Assembly (NCBI GenBank): GCA_011389655.1
Contig: JAABTX010000001.1
Coordinates: 21,958 to 85,957 of the forward strand
Origin: Thioalkalivibrio sp.
GTDB lineage: Bacteria; Pseudomonadota; Gammaproteobacteria; Ectothiorhodospirales; Ectothiorhodospiraceae
Direction of reading: 5' to 3'
Length of the DNA stretch: 64,000 nucleotides
Part shown: piece by piece, positions 20,370-29,407 of the stretch
Numbering within the stretch: the first letter of the stretch is position 1
Layout: each line of letters starts with the position of its first letter
Notes under the pieces: model-generated
Database searches by the model: none
Seen by the model: the letters and a program-made list of their open reading frames with translations, nothing else
What the model was told of the DNA's origin: nothing
Translations under genes and position numbers: made by a program

Positions 20370-20640
20370 CGCAGGAGCGGCCTCGTGGGAGCGGCCTCGT
20401 GGGAGCGGCTTCCAGCCGCGATGCAGGTCGTGGGAGCAGCTTCCAGCCGCGATCCCGGTCGTGGGAGCGGCTTCCAGCCGCGATGCAGCGTTGGACCGAG
20501 TGCCCGGGGCCATCGCGGCCAGAGGCCGCTCCCACCGGGATTGTGGCCATCGCGGCCAGAGGCCGCTCCCACCGGGATTGTGGCCATCGCGGCCAGAGGC
20601 CGCTCCCACCGGGGTCGTGGGAGCGGCTTCCAGCCGCGAT
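20370..20640. repeat. Palindromic repeat array: four direct copies of GTGGGAGCGGCTTCCAGCCGCGAT and three inverted copies (ATCGCGGCCAGAGGCCGCTCCCAC)
   Basis: Copies at 20399-20422, 20430-20453, 20461-20484 and 20617-20640 (+); inverted at 20512-20535, 20549-20572, 20586-20609 with an exact 37-bp period. The array ends at the base adjoining the cspA stop. Confidence 0.9.
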
Positions 20641-20844
20641 CTACTGCGGAACCACATGTGCGGCGGTCGGACCCTTTGGACTCTGCTGGATCTCGAATGA
20701 CACCGTCTGCCCCTCGGTCAACGACTTGAAGCCCGAGGACTGAATCGCGCTGTAATGGACGAATACGTCCTTGGAATCACCTTCGGGAGTGATGAATCCG
20801 AAGCCCTTTTGGTCGTTGAACCACTTCACCTTGCCAGTTGTCAT
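20641..20844 (-). CDS. Cold shock protein (CspA family)
   Basis: [38 protein letters not shown]1/RNP2 cold-shock domain. Confidence 0.97.
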   Translation of the reverse strand: MTTGKVKWFNDQKGFGFITPEGDSKDVFVHYSAIQSSGFKSLTEGQTVSFEIQQSPKGPTAAHVVPQ

Positions 20845-21006
20845 CGAACAAATCTCCTATCGCTCTTGTGCTTCGAGATACAGCCTTCAGCCGGTGGTTC
20901 GCCGTGCGCCTCCCAGCCATCCTTGCCGGGAGAAGAGCCCAGATGCCTTTATCGGCAACGCTGCGATCCACACGGCCAAGAGGTTAGTCGGCAGACCGCG
21001 CACCGC

Positions 21007-21040
21007 GTAAGGGAGGCAATTCCCTAGGGATATTTACCCA
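21007..21040. promoter_or_regulatory. 34-bp motif copy B (GTAAGGGAGGCAATTCCCTAGGGATATTTACCCA)
   Basis: Homologous to 20303-20336; 163 bp upstream of the cspA start (minus) and also upstream of the DUF1028 gene (plus). Confidence 0.6.
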
Positions 21041-21299
21041 TGTTCCCGTTTCGGCCGGTTGCGTGCTGGCTCGAGTCCCTGTGTGGACAGCGCAGTCGTA
21101 AATGACGATCGCTGGAAACATTGCAATCGGTCAGGCGGCGACATCGGCAGATTGCGGTGGCGGCAGGCACCGCAGTTCGTCGGGAAGCGCGCGGAGATGT
21201 TCCGTGCGAAGATGTTGGGATGGTGCCGAAGAGATCGCCATTGCTACCGCCGCTCCTCCGTTGGGGCGGGCGGCGACCGACGGCCAAGGGGCAGCAGGC

Positions 21300-22277
21300 A
21301 TGACAGGCGGCCGGGGAGCAGTCGAATCCCCTGGGCGTAGTGCAGTGCCGCGCCCCGGAGGTCTGCCCGTCGCCACCTATTCGATTGTGGCGCGGGATCC
21401 GGAGACCGGTCAGATGGGCGTAGCCGTCCAGTCGTACTACTTCGCCGTTGGCAGCGTCAGTCCCCACGCTGAGGCCGCTGTCGGCGCGGTGACCATCCAG
21501 TCCTTCGCCAAACCGAGCTACGGAACCCAGGGATTGCGCCTGATCAGGGAAGGGGCCTCGGCCCGGGAGGCGCTGGATGCGCTGCGACACGGTGACGCCC
21601 ACGCGGAATATCGCCAGTCCGCGATGGTCGACACGCGCGGTCGGGTCGCGGCCTGCACCGGGGACCGCTGCGTTCCGGAAGCGGGGCATCACGTCGGGGA
21701 GGGGTATGCCTGTCTCGGAAACATGCTGATGGAGCCCGGCATCTGGGAGGAGATGGGGATGGCCTTCGAGGCGTCGAAGGGGGATTTCGTCGATCGCCTG
21801 CTGGAGAGCCTTGGCTCCGCTCAGGCGGCCGGAGGGGATCTCCGCGGTCGGCGCTCCGCTGCCGTCATCGTCGTCGATGCGGTTGCTTCCGGTGATCCCG
21901 GTCTGGACGTGCTCTTCGATCTCCGCGTCGAGGATCACGATGAGCCGCTCCGTGAACTGGAGCGGCTCATCACCCTGAAGAAGGCCTTTCACCGCAACAG
22001 CCGGGGCAATCACTATCTCCGCGAGGGCGATCTGCGGGCCGCGTTGCGCGATTTCTCCATGGCCGTTTCCATGGCACCCGCACACGAGGAACTGGTGTTC
22101 TGGCAGGCCCTGGCCATGGCGGTGGCCGGGTACCGGAATGAGGCCGAGCCGCTGTTTCGGGAGTTGTTCGACGGCGCCGAAAACTGGCGGTTGCTGGCTA
22201 GGCGGGTGGCGCAATCGCGATACCTGCCAGCGCAGTCACAGCAGGCACTGATCGAGATTCTCCGGGCCCTGGACTAA
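21300..22277 (+). CDS. DUF1028 family protein with C-terminal TPR-like region (start uncertain; ORF open from 21102)
   Basis: VATYSIVARDPETGQMGVAVQSYYFAVGSVSPHAEAAVGAVTIQSFAKPSYGTQGL is typical of DUF1028; TPR-like YLREGDLRAALRDFSMAVSMAPAHEEL. Confidence 0.85.
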   Translation: MTGGRGAVESPGRSAVPRPGGLPVATYSIVARDPETGQMGVAVQSYYFAVGSVSPHAEAAVGAVTIQSFAKPSYGTQGLRLIREGASAREALDALRHGDAHAEYRQSAMVDTRGRVAACTGDRCVPEAGHHVGEGYACLGNMLMEPGIWEEMGMAFEASKGDFVDRLLESLGSAQAAGGDLRGRRSAAVIVVDAVASGDPGLDVLFDLRVEDHDEPLRELERLITLKKAFHRNSRGNHYLREGDLRAALRDFSMAVSMAPAHEELVFWQALAMAVAGYRNEAEPLFRELFDGAENWRLLARRVAQSRYLPAQSQQALIEILRALD

Positions 22278-22474
22278 CGGTCGTTGGGATCCGCGCCACA
22301 CCAGGCGATGAAAAAGCGCGCCCCGGAAAACACGGAAGTGCACGGGAAGGGGCCAGGATCTTCCCTCGTTTCGGTTCTTTCCGTGTTCCTCCCTGGCTTC
22401 ATTTTCACGCTGACTGCAAACCATCAGCTGCGGCCACGGGTCGGCCGTCAGTACTGAGGGATTCCCGCTGCACC

Positions 22475-24292
22475 TCACACCAGCCACAGCCACCAGATGC
22501 TGAGGCTGGTCACCACCATCAGCAACAGATTGAGGGGGATGCCGACCTTCGCGAAGTCGGTAAACCGGTAGAGTCCCGTACCGAAGATCATGGTGTTGGT
22601 CTGGTAACCGATGGGTGTGAGGAAGCTGGTCGAGGCGGCGAACATCACCGCCAGCGCGAGCGCGAAGATGTCGATCTGCAGGATGTGTCCCAGGGAGATC
22701 GCCACCGGGACGAGGATCACCACCGAGGCGTTGTTGCTCAGCATCTCGGTCAACAGGGTGGTTGCCAGGTACAGGGCCATCAGCACCAGAACCGGGTGCC
22801 AGCCAAGTGCCTGGATCGCGAGCAGTCCGGCGAGCAGGTCGGCGGCGCCGGACTTGGTCATCGCGATCCCCAGCGGGATCACCCCGGCGATCAGGAAGAT
22901 CACCGGCCACGATACCTCGGTGTACATGTGTTTCCCGTCAATGCAGTTCGTGGCGACCATTGCCACCACGCCGAGCAGCGCCGTGACCACGATGGGCAGT
23001 GGCGTCAGCGCGGCGCCGAGCACCACGGCGGCCATGATGCCACCTGCCATCCACATGCGCCGCCGGTCGAATTCGTCCTGGCTCTCCTCCAGTATGACCA
23101 GGTCCTTGGTGTCGCGAAGCCGGGCCAGCGCCGTGCGGGAGATCTCCAGCAGGGCGATCTCCCCGGTCGCGAGCGGCTCGTCCGCGATGCGGCGTTCCTC
23201 CAGCGCCTCTTTCTCGAGCCCGATCAGGCGCGCCTGGTACCGATCCCAGAATCCCGCCGAGCGGACCTCGCGGCCCTCGAAGAAACGCGCGTTCCGGAGC
23301 AGCACGCGGACGAGCTTGCCGTCCCCGCGGACACGGCTGGACTCGCCGGAGACCGACAGGACCTGCACGTCGTCCGCCTTGATCAGATCCATCACCCGTC
23401 GGAGGTCGGCGTGGACCTGGATGATGTCACCCGGACGGATCCGGATCTCCTCGGCACGCTTGATGTGCACCGTCTCGCCCCGGACGAGCTTCAGCACCTC
23501 GACCGAGGCCCTGAGCGCGAATTCGTGTTCCGCGAGGGTCTGGTCCAGCAATGGGCTGTCCGGCGGCACGCCGAGTTCGATCACGAAGCGGTCCTCGGCC
23601 CCGCCCAGCCGGATCCGGTCCTTTTCCGGCATCAGCCACCGGCCGACGGTCACGAAATAGATCAATCCCACGCCCAATACGATCAGGCCCAGGTGCGTGA
23701 ATTCGAACATGCCGATCGGGCGTCCGAAGTCCTCGCTGTCCGCGAGGATCGCGGAGGCCAGGATGTTGGTGGAGGTGCCGATCAGGGTCAGCGTTCCGCC
23801 GAGCATGCCGAAGAAGCTGACCGGCATCAGCAGCCGGGAGGCCTGCATCTTCAGGCGCCGTGCCATGTCCAGCATCAGAGGAATGGCCACCGCGACCGCC
23901 GCGGTGTTGTTGATGAAACCCGAGATCAGGCCCACCAGCCCCGCGATGACCAGGATCATGCGCAACTCCGATGTCCCGACCATTGGAAACAGACGCTGGC
24001 CGAGCACATGCATCAGCCCTGAGCGCTGGATGCCCGCCGACAGGATGAACATCGCCAGTACCGTGACCGTCGCCGGGCTGGACAGCCCCGAAAGGCCTTC
24101 GCGGACGGTGGGGAAGGCGGCCTGAAGGTCGATGCCTCGATCCAGCAGCCACTGGGAATGGAACAGCTGCGGGATGGCGATCAGGGTGATCATGATCAGG
24201 ATCGCGGTGATGTCCAGCGGAAGCCGCTCGCTGGCGAAGAGGTAGAGCGCCACGGCGATGATGGTGAAGACCAATGCGATTTCGACGGTCAC
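22475..24292 (-). CDS. SLC13-family permease with TrkA-C (RCK_C) domains
   Basis: Multiple TM helices, GFINNTAAVAVAIPLMLDMAR, LLTEMLSNNASVVILVPVAISL, central TrkA-C (IRPGDIIQVHADLRRVMDLIKADDV). GTG start (VTVEIALVFTII) judged more likely than 24460. Confidence 0.88.
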   Translation of the reverse strand: MTVEIALVFTIIAVALYLFASERLPLDITAILIMITLIAIPQLFHSQWLLDRGIDLQAAFPTVREGLSGLSSPATVTVLAMFILSAGIQRSGLMHVLGQRLFPMVGTSELRMILVIAGLVGLISGFINNTAAVAVAIPLMLDMARRLKMQASRLLMPVSFFGMLGGTLTLIGTSTNILASAILADSEDFGRPIGMFEFTHLGLIVLGVGLIYFVTVGRWLMPEKDRIRLGGAEDRFVIELGVPPDSPLLDQTLAEHEFALRASVEVLKLVRGETVHIKRAEEIRIRPGDIIQVHADLRRVMDLIKADDVQVLSVSGESSRVRGDGKLVRVLLRNARFFEGREVRSAGFWDRYQARLIGLEKEALEERRIADEPLATGEIALLEISRTALARLRDTKDLVILEESQDEFDRRRMWMAGGIMAAVVLGAALTPLPIVVTALLGVVAMVATNCIDGKHMYTEVSWPVIFLIAGVIPLGIAMTKSGAADLLAGLLAIQALGWHPVLVLMALYLATTLLTEMLSNNASVVILVPVAISLGHILQIDIFALALAVMFAASTSFLTPIGYQTNTMIFGTGLYRFTDFAKVGIPLNLLLMVVTSLSIWWLWLV

Positions 24293-24691
24293 CTGTTGTC
24301 TCCCTGCCGGTCCCTTGGAAGATGCCGGGTCCCGGGTCGGGCCGGCGCGTCGAGGATCCATTGCCACTGGCCCACCAGTGTCGCGCAAACGCGGCCCGCC
24401 CAGCAGCGGCGGTGAGGGACGATCGCGGCCAGCCACTCTGACAGGCCTCCGGGCCCGCATGAAGCGCTTGCCAATTCCGGTGGTGGGCGCCGCGCGCTGG
24501 GCGTGCTACGTTTGCAGGTGGTACGAGTCTCGGGCGTCGATTCCGGCGCCATCACTGGATCGCGGTGGCGCGCAACTCACGTGAGGCACTCGGGCCCGGG
24601 GTCCCGACACAGCCTCGGGGCAGCCGCGGGGCAGTGCCGGATACAAACCGGCCCGCAAGTTCTGGGCTCCCTTTCAACGAAGTGGAGGCAC

Positions 24692-25015
24692 ATGCTGATG
24701 GAAAATGGAACATTCTTAGCGGCCTTTCTCGTCTGGATCGCCTTCTTCATCCTGGCCATCCCGCTGGTGCTGCGCATTCGGCATCCCGATCAGAGGCCGT
24801 TTGCGGCCTACCTGATCTTCGTCTCGCTCTTCACGCTGATTGCCGGGATCCTGTTTGCGCTGTTCTCCTGGCTTGCCGTGGTCATGGACCTGTCGGAGGC
24901 GTTGAACCGTCTCTTCCCGGCGATCGTGTTCCTGCTGCTGGTCTTTGCGCCGGCCTTCCTGGTGGCGATCTGGCAGGCCCGAAAGCCCCGTTTGCGGAGG
25001 CCGCCGCCCGGCTGA
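24692..25015 (+). CDS. Small integral membrane protein, unknown function
   Basis: MLMENGTFLAAFLVWIAFFILAIPLVLRIRHP... three predicted hydrophobic stretches. Confidence 0.65.
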   Translation: MLMENGTFLAAFLVWIAFFILAIPLVLRIRHPDQRPFAAYLIFVSLFTLIAGILFALFSWLAVVMDLSEALNRLFPAIVFLLLVFAPAFLVAIWQARKPRLRRPPPG

Positions 25016-25103
25016 GGGCTCGGTCCACCGGCTGCCGCGCAGCGGTGCAGTGAGTCCCGGGAGCACCGGGGTCCGGGGACGGAATCCCGGGCGCCGGTTC
25101 GGT

Positions 25104-28100
25104 TCAGCGTGATTTCGTTCCGAGTGCGGAGAAATACAGCGTCGGGATCAGCAGCAGGGTGAGCATTGTTCCGACCACGACCCCGCTGATCAGCGTCAGG
25201 CCGAGCGGCTGCAGGGCGGGCTCGAAGATCAGCGCGCCGCTTCCAAATGCCACCGTGCCGGCGGTGAGGAGGATCGGTCGGGTGCGCAGCGCGCCGGCGC
25301 TGATCAGTGCTTCAGGGAGGTCCATGCCGCCGTCCAGGCGTTTCTGGGTGAAGTCCACGAGCAGCACCGCATTGCGGACCACGATGCCGGCGAGTGCAAT
25401 CACGCCAAGCACGCCGAGGCCGGCGATGTCGAGGCCCATCAGCCAGTGCGCCGGAATCACGCCAATGAAGACCAGCGGGATTGGCGCCATGATCACCAGC
25501 GGGATCACATAGGAGCTGAACCAGGCCGAGAGAAGGGTGTAGATCACCAGGATCACCGCCAGGCCCGCCCAGGCGAGGTCACGGTACACCTGTTGGGTCA
25601 TCTCCCACTCGCCGCCCCAGAACAACCCGATTTCGGAGTCGTCGTTGGGCGGGCGCAGCCAGTGGATCTCCGGCGTGGCCGTATCCGCGGTCTCCAGCGC
25701 CTCCACCAGGTCACGCTGTACCGACACGGGCTGGCTGCGGTTACGATCGATCGCCGCGGCGACGTAAGACACCGGCAGCTGATTCTTGCGATGGCGATGG
25801 GGCGTTGATCGGACCTCCCGTGCATCCAGCACATCACGCAGCGCGACCGCGCGGCCCTCCTCGGTGCGGAGGTGCAGGCCCGCAAGATCTTCGACCCATA
25901 GGCGGTCGCTCTCCTCGAGCCGCACCACCACCGGTACCGGCTGCCGCTCTCCCGGCAGATCGAGGTCGGTGGCGGTCCGCCCGCTCAGGGCCATCTGCAC
26001 TGCCGCCGCGGCCCGCGCAGCGGGCACACCCTGGGCCCCGGCCCGGGTCTGGTCCACGGTCAGGTGCAGGTCGGTCCCCCGCGGCTTCGGAAACCGCTCC
26101 AGCGCAACGGCCGCGTGATGACCTTCGACCAGGGTCCCGAGCGCGTCTGCGAGCTGCTCCCGTTCGTGCGCGTCGGAGCCGAAGATCTCGGCCTGTATGG
26201 CGTTGTCGCTGGATGGACCGGAGGGAATCTGCCGGATCCATGCCCGGCCATCGAAGGGTGCCAGGAGCCCGGGCAGACGATGAAACAGTTCCCGGCCGAG
26301 TTCGTAGCTCAGGCGTGTGCGCTCGTCCTCGTGCGTGAGCTGCACGTAGAGGCTGGCCCGATGCGATCCGTCATCGATGATGTCGGGTGGTCCCGGTGGC
26401 GGCAGCAGCGGGGGTCCTTCGTGTCCCGCGAACACCGTGTAGGCCTGCACCTCCGGCTCCCCGTGCAGCGCGCGCCCCACGGTCGCCGCGGCCTCCAGCG
26501 TACGCTCCAGGGGACTCCCGGGCGGGAGCTCGATCTCGACGACGAAGACCTCGCGGTCGAGGAACGGAACCAGGGTCAGCTGCACTGCCCGGAAGGCGAC
26601 CATCGCCACGCTGGCGATCAGCAGCAGCGCCATCCCGAGGTACAGGGCCCAGCGCAACCATGCATGCCGGAAGAAGGGGGTGAGTATGACGCGGTAGATC
26701 TCCGCCAGTCGGCCCGACCGACTGCCATTGACGGCATCGGTCTCATCGCCCCCGGCATTCTTGCGCTCCCGTCCGCCGGATTTCGAGGTCGCACGCAGGA
26801 GTCGGTAGGCCACGAAGGGGGTGACGGTCAGTGCGATGGTCAGGGAAAACAGGATGGCCAGCGAGGCCCCGACCGGTATCGCCCGGGTGTACTGGCCCAT
26901 CTCTCCGCTGATGAAGGCGGTCGGGAGCAGTGTCGCCACGATCAGGAAGACCGCGAGTATGGTCGGATTTCCGACTTCGTCAACCGCCCGCACCACGATC
27001 TCGCGGGTGCGCTCCCCGGCCTCGCGGAAGTGACGGCCGATGTTCTCGAGAATGATCACGGTGTCGTCCGCGACCAGCCCGATCGCGAGGATCATCGCGG
27101 CGATCGAGACCGGATTGAGGCTGAAACCGATCCACAGATAAGCGAACGGGACAATGGAGAGGATGGCGGGGATCAGGAACGAAACCGCGACGGCTGCCCG
27201 CCAGCCGAGACCGATCAGGATGATCACCACCACCACCACGGTGGCCATGAAGAAGTTCTCCAGCACGCTCTGCACCGTCTCGGTGGCCGCGCGGCCGCCG
27301 TCGTAGGCGATGTCCACCGCCACGTCTTCGGGGATCAGTTCGGGCCGGAGGGACTCCAGGCGCTCGAGCGTCCGTTCCGTGACCGCGCTGATGTTCCGAT
27401 GCGGGATACTGGTGACCGCGAGGCTGACCGCGGCGACCTCCGTGGCCTGTCCCCTCCGCCAGTGCACGGTCCGGTGATCATCGGGGGCGGGACCGTCCGT
27501 CACCTCCGCGACTTCGCCCAGGCGGATCACGCCGGTGGGCCCGGCACCCACCGGTATCTGCTCGATCTCGTCGACCGACGCCGGCCAGGCGCCAACGCGG
27601 ACCTGCTGTGCCTGGTCCCCCCGGAGCGGCTCCGCCGGCAGGCGCAGGCTGGCGGCGCCGATCGCCTCGTGGATCTGCACGATATCCAGGCCCCGGGCGG
27701 CCAGCTCGGTCGGGTGCGGCATCACCCGGATCTCGCGGGGTCGTCCGCCGTGCACCGTGATCGCCCGCACCCCCTCCGCCGCCTCCAGTCGGGCGGCCAG
27801 CTCGGACCCGAGCCGATGCAGCTCGTACCCGCCCAGCCGGGGACTGGACAGGGTGACCATCAGCCCGGTGAAGACCTCGTCGCCCACGGTGCGGATGGAC
27901 TCGACCTCGGCGCCCGGCGGCAGGCGGTCACCGTTGGTCTCCATCAGGTCCCTGAGTTCCGCATAGGCCCGGGCATCGCTGACGCCTGCCGCGAATTCGA
28001 CCTCCACGAGGGCGGCGTCGGCGGCGGCAACCGTCTTCACCTCCACCACGCGCTCCAGCTGACTGGCCCAGGCGCCGGCCGGCCGGGCCACCAGTTCATC

Positions 28101-28295
28101 CACCCGCTCGACCCCGGCTCCGGGGAAGGTGATCGCGAGCAGGGCGGTGGGGACCTCGATGTCCGGCCGGTCCTCGCGTGGCGTCATGGTCAGCCCGTAG
28201 GCGCCCATCAGCAGCGCGGCCACCAGAATCGCCGGCACGAGGGGGGAGTCGATCAGCCGGTCGGCGAGTTGGCCGGCGAAGCCCAGCCGTTCCAT
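25104..28295 (-). CDS. RND-family efflux permease
   Basis: PREDRPDIEVPTALLAITFPGAGVERVDELVARP, GLVADDTVIILENIGRHF, GIVVRNAVLLVDFTQKRLDGG. Confidence 0.95.
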   Translation of the reverse strand: MERLGFAGQLADRLIDSPLVPAILVAALLMGAYGLTMTPREDRPDIEVPTALLAITFPGAGVERVDELVARPAGAWASQLERVVEVKTVAAADAALVEVEFAAGVSDARAYAELRDLMETNGDRLPPGAEVESIRTVGDEVFTGLMVTLSSPRLGGYELHRLGSELAARLEAAEGVRAITVHGGRPREIRVMPHPTELAARGLDIVQIHEAIGAASLRLPAEPLRGDQAQQVRVGAWPASVDEIEQIPVGAGPTGVIRLGEVAEVTDGPAPDDHRTVHWRRGQATEVAAVSLAVTSIPHRNISAVTERTLERLESLRPELIPEDVAVDIAYDGGRAATETVQSVLENFFMATVVVVVIILIGLGWRAAVAVSFLIPAILSIVPFAYLWIGFSLNPVSIAAMILAIGLVADDTVIILENIGRHFREAGERTREIVVRAVDEVGNPTILAVFLIVATLLPTAFISGEMGQYTRAIPVGASLAILFSLTIALTVTPFVAYRLLRATSKSGGRERKNAGGDETDAVNGSRSGRLAEIYRVILTPFFRHAWLRWALYLGMALLLIASVAMVAFRAVQLTLVPFLDREVFVVEIELPPGSPLERTLEAAATVGRALHGEPEVQAYTVFAGHEGPPLLPPPGPPDIIDDGSHRASLYVQLTHEDERTRLSYELGRELFHRLPGLLAPFDGRAWIRQIPSGPSSDNAIQAEIFGSDAHEREQLADALGTLVEGHHAAVALERFPKPRGTDLHLTVDQTRAGAQGVPAARAAAAVQMALSGRTATDLDLPGERQPVPVVVRLEESDRLWVEDLAGLHLRTEEGRAVALRDVLDAREVRSTPHRHRKNQLPVSYVAAAIDRNRSQPVSVQRDLVEALETADTATPEIHWLRPPNDDSEIGLFWGGEWEMTQQVYRDLAWAGLAVILVIYTLLSAWFSSYVIPLVIMAPIPLVFIGVIPAHWLMGLDIAGLGVLGVIALAGIVVRNAVLLVDFTQKRLDGGMDLPEALISAGALRTRPILLTAGTVAFGSGALIFEPALQPLGLTLISGVVVGTMLTLLLIPTLYFSALGTKSR

Positions 28296-29407
28296 CAGTC
28301 CGGCGCCCCGGAGACGACGCTCACCCGCTGGTTGTCGCTCAGCGCGGTCACCGCATCTCCGAACACCACGCGTTCGCCTCCGGACAGCCCTCGCAAGACC
28401 GCGAGCCGGCCGGTGGCCGGATCCGCATCCCCGAGACGCACCCAGCGCAGCCGCGCGCGCAGTTCGCCCTGGTCATCCGTCTCCACCACGAACACACCCT
28501 CGAGCTGCCCCCGACGCAGCAGCGCGGATTCCGGGATCGCGGTGAGCGTGTGCGCCGGCAATCCGGAAGGGACGTCGAGCTCGGCAACCATTCCGGGCTC
28601 CAGTGTCTCCGGCGGGTCGTCGATCACCAGGCGCATGCGCAGGCCGACCCCGCTATCCTCCAGCCCGGGCAACACCGCCTGGACCCGGCCCGTCAGCGTG
28701 GCGTCGATGCCGGAGATCGACATTGGAAGCTCCAGTCCGGGCCGTAGCTGCCCCGCGCTGGTCTGGTCGATGCCCGCCTCCACATTCAGCCGCCCGCGGT
28801 CTTCGAACACCACCAGTGGCGGACCGGGCGCCACGAAGGTCCCGGTCTCGGCGATCACCTCGCTGACGATCCCGTCAAACGGCGCACGGAGGGTGGCATA
28901 GTCCAGGTTGACCTCGATGGCCGCGAGTTCCGCCTCGGCCTGGGCCAGCAGCCCGCGCGCGCTGTCGGCCTCGATCTCCGCCTCCTCCTTGCGGATTCGT
29001 GCCACGAGCTCCTGTTCGTAGAGACGCTCGAACCGGCGCCGGTTCTGCTCCGCCTGTTCCCAGGCGGTACGTGCGGCCTGTACCTGCAGGCGGGCGGCGC
29101 TGCGCGCGGCCTCGAGGTCGCGGGCATCGACCTGCAGGATCGGCTGTTCCGCCTCCACGCGGTCGCCCGCCTCCACGAACACGTCCTCCACGGTCCCGGC
29201 CTGCCGCGTCCCGAGGCCGGCGCGCTGGTCGGGCTGAATGATTCCGGCCACCTTGACCACCGCGTCGCGCTCGATTCGCTCGGTCTCGAAGACGGTCACG
29301 GAAACAGCCGGAAGCTCCTCCACGGTGTCGGGCCCCGGTTCGCAACCGGCCATCAGGCCCACCACCAGCAGCGCGGTCGCCAGCCGGCGTTGCAGGCATG
29401 TCTTCAT
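28295..29407 (-). CDS. RND efflux periplasmic adaptor (membrane-fusion lipoprotein)
   Basis: Lipobox LMAGC; barrel-sandwich LGTRQAGTVEDVFVEAGDRVEAEQPILQVDARD; overlaps the permease start. Confidence 0.93.
   Translation of the reverse strand: MKTCLQRRLATALLVVGLMAGCEPGPDTVEELPAVSVTVFETERIERDAVVKVAGIIQPDQRAGLGTRQAGTVEDVFVEAGDRVEAEQPILQVDARDLEAARSAARLQVQAARTAWEQAEQNRRRFERLYEQELVARIRKEEAEIEADSARGLLAQAEAELAAIEVNLDYATLRAPFDGIVSEVIAETGTFVAPGPPLVVFEDRGRLNVEAGIDQTSAGQLRPGLELPMSISGIDATLTGRVQAVLPGLEDSGVGLRMRLVIDDPPETLEPGMVAELDVPSGLPAHTLTAIPESALLRRGQLEGVFVVETDDQGELRARLRWVRLGDADPATGRLAVLRGLSGGERVVFGDAVTALSDNQRVSVVSGAPD

Noticed and set aside
20370-20640. Possible CRISPR array
   Set aside because: Units are palindromic, in mixed orientation and without uniform unique spacers; no cas genes. 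REP/REPIN-like instead.
20330-20743. Several small ORFs (SRDAGRGSSFQPR-type translations) across the repeat array
   Set aside because: Translations of the DNA repeat in multiple frames; not genes.
26064-28901. 945-aa plus-strand ORF over RND genes
   Set aside because: Antisense shadow of RND permease/adaptor; Gly/Asp/His-rich translation without domains.
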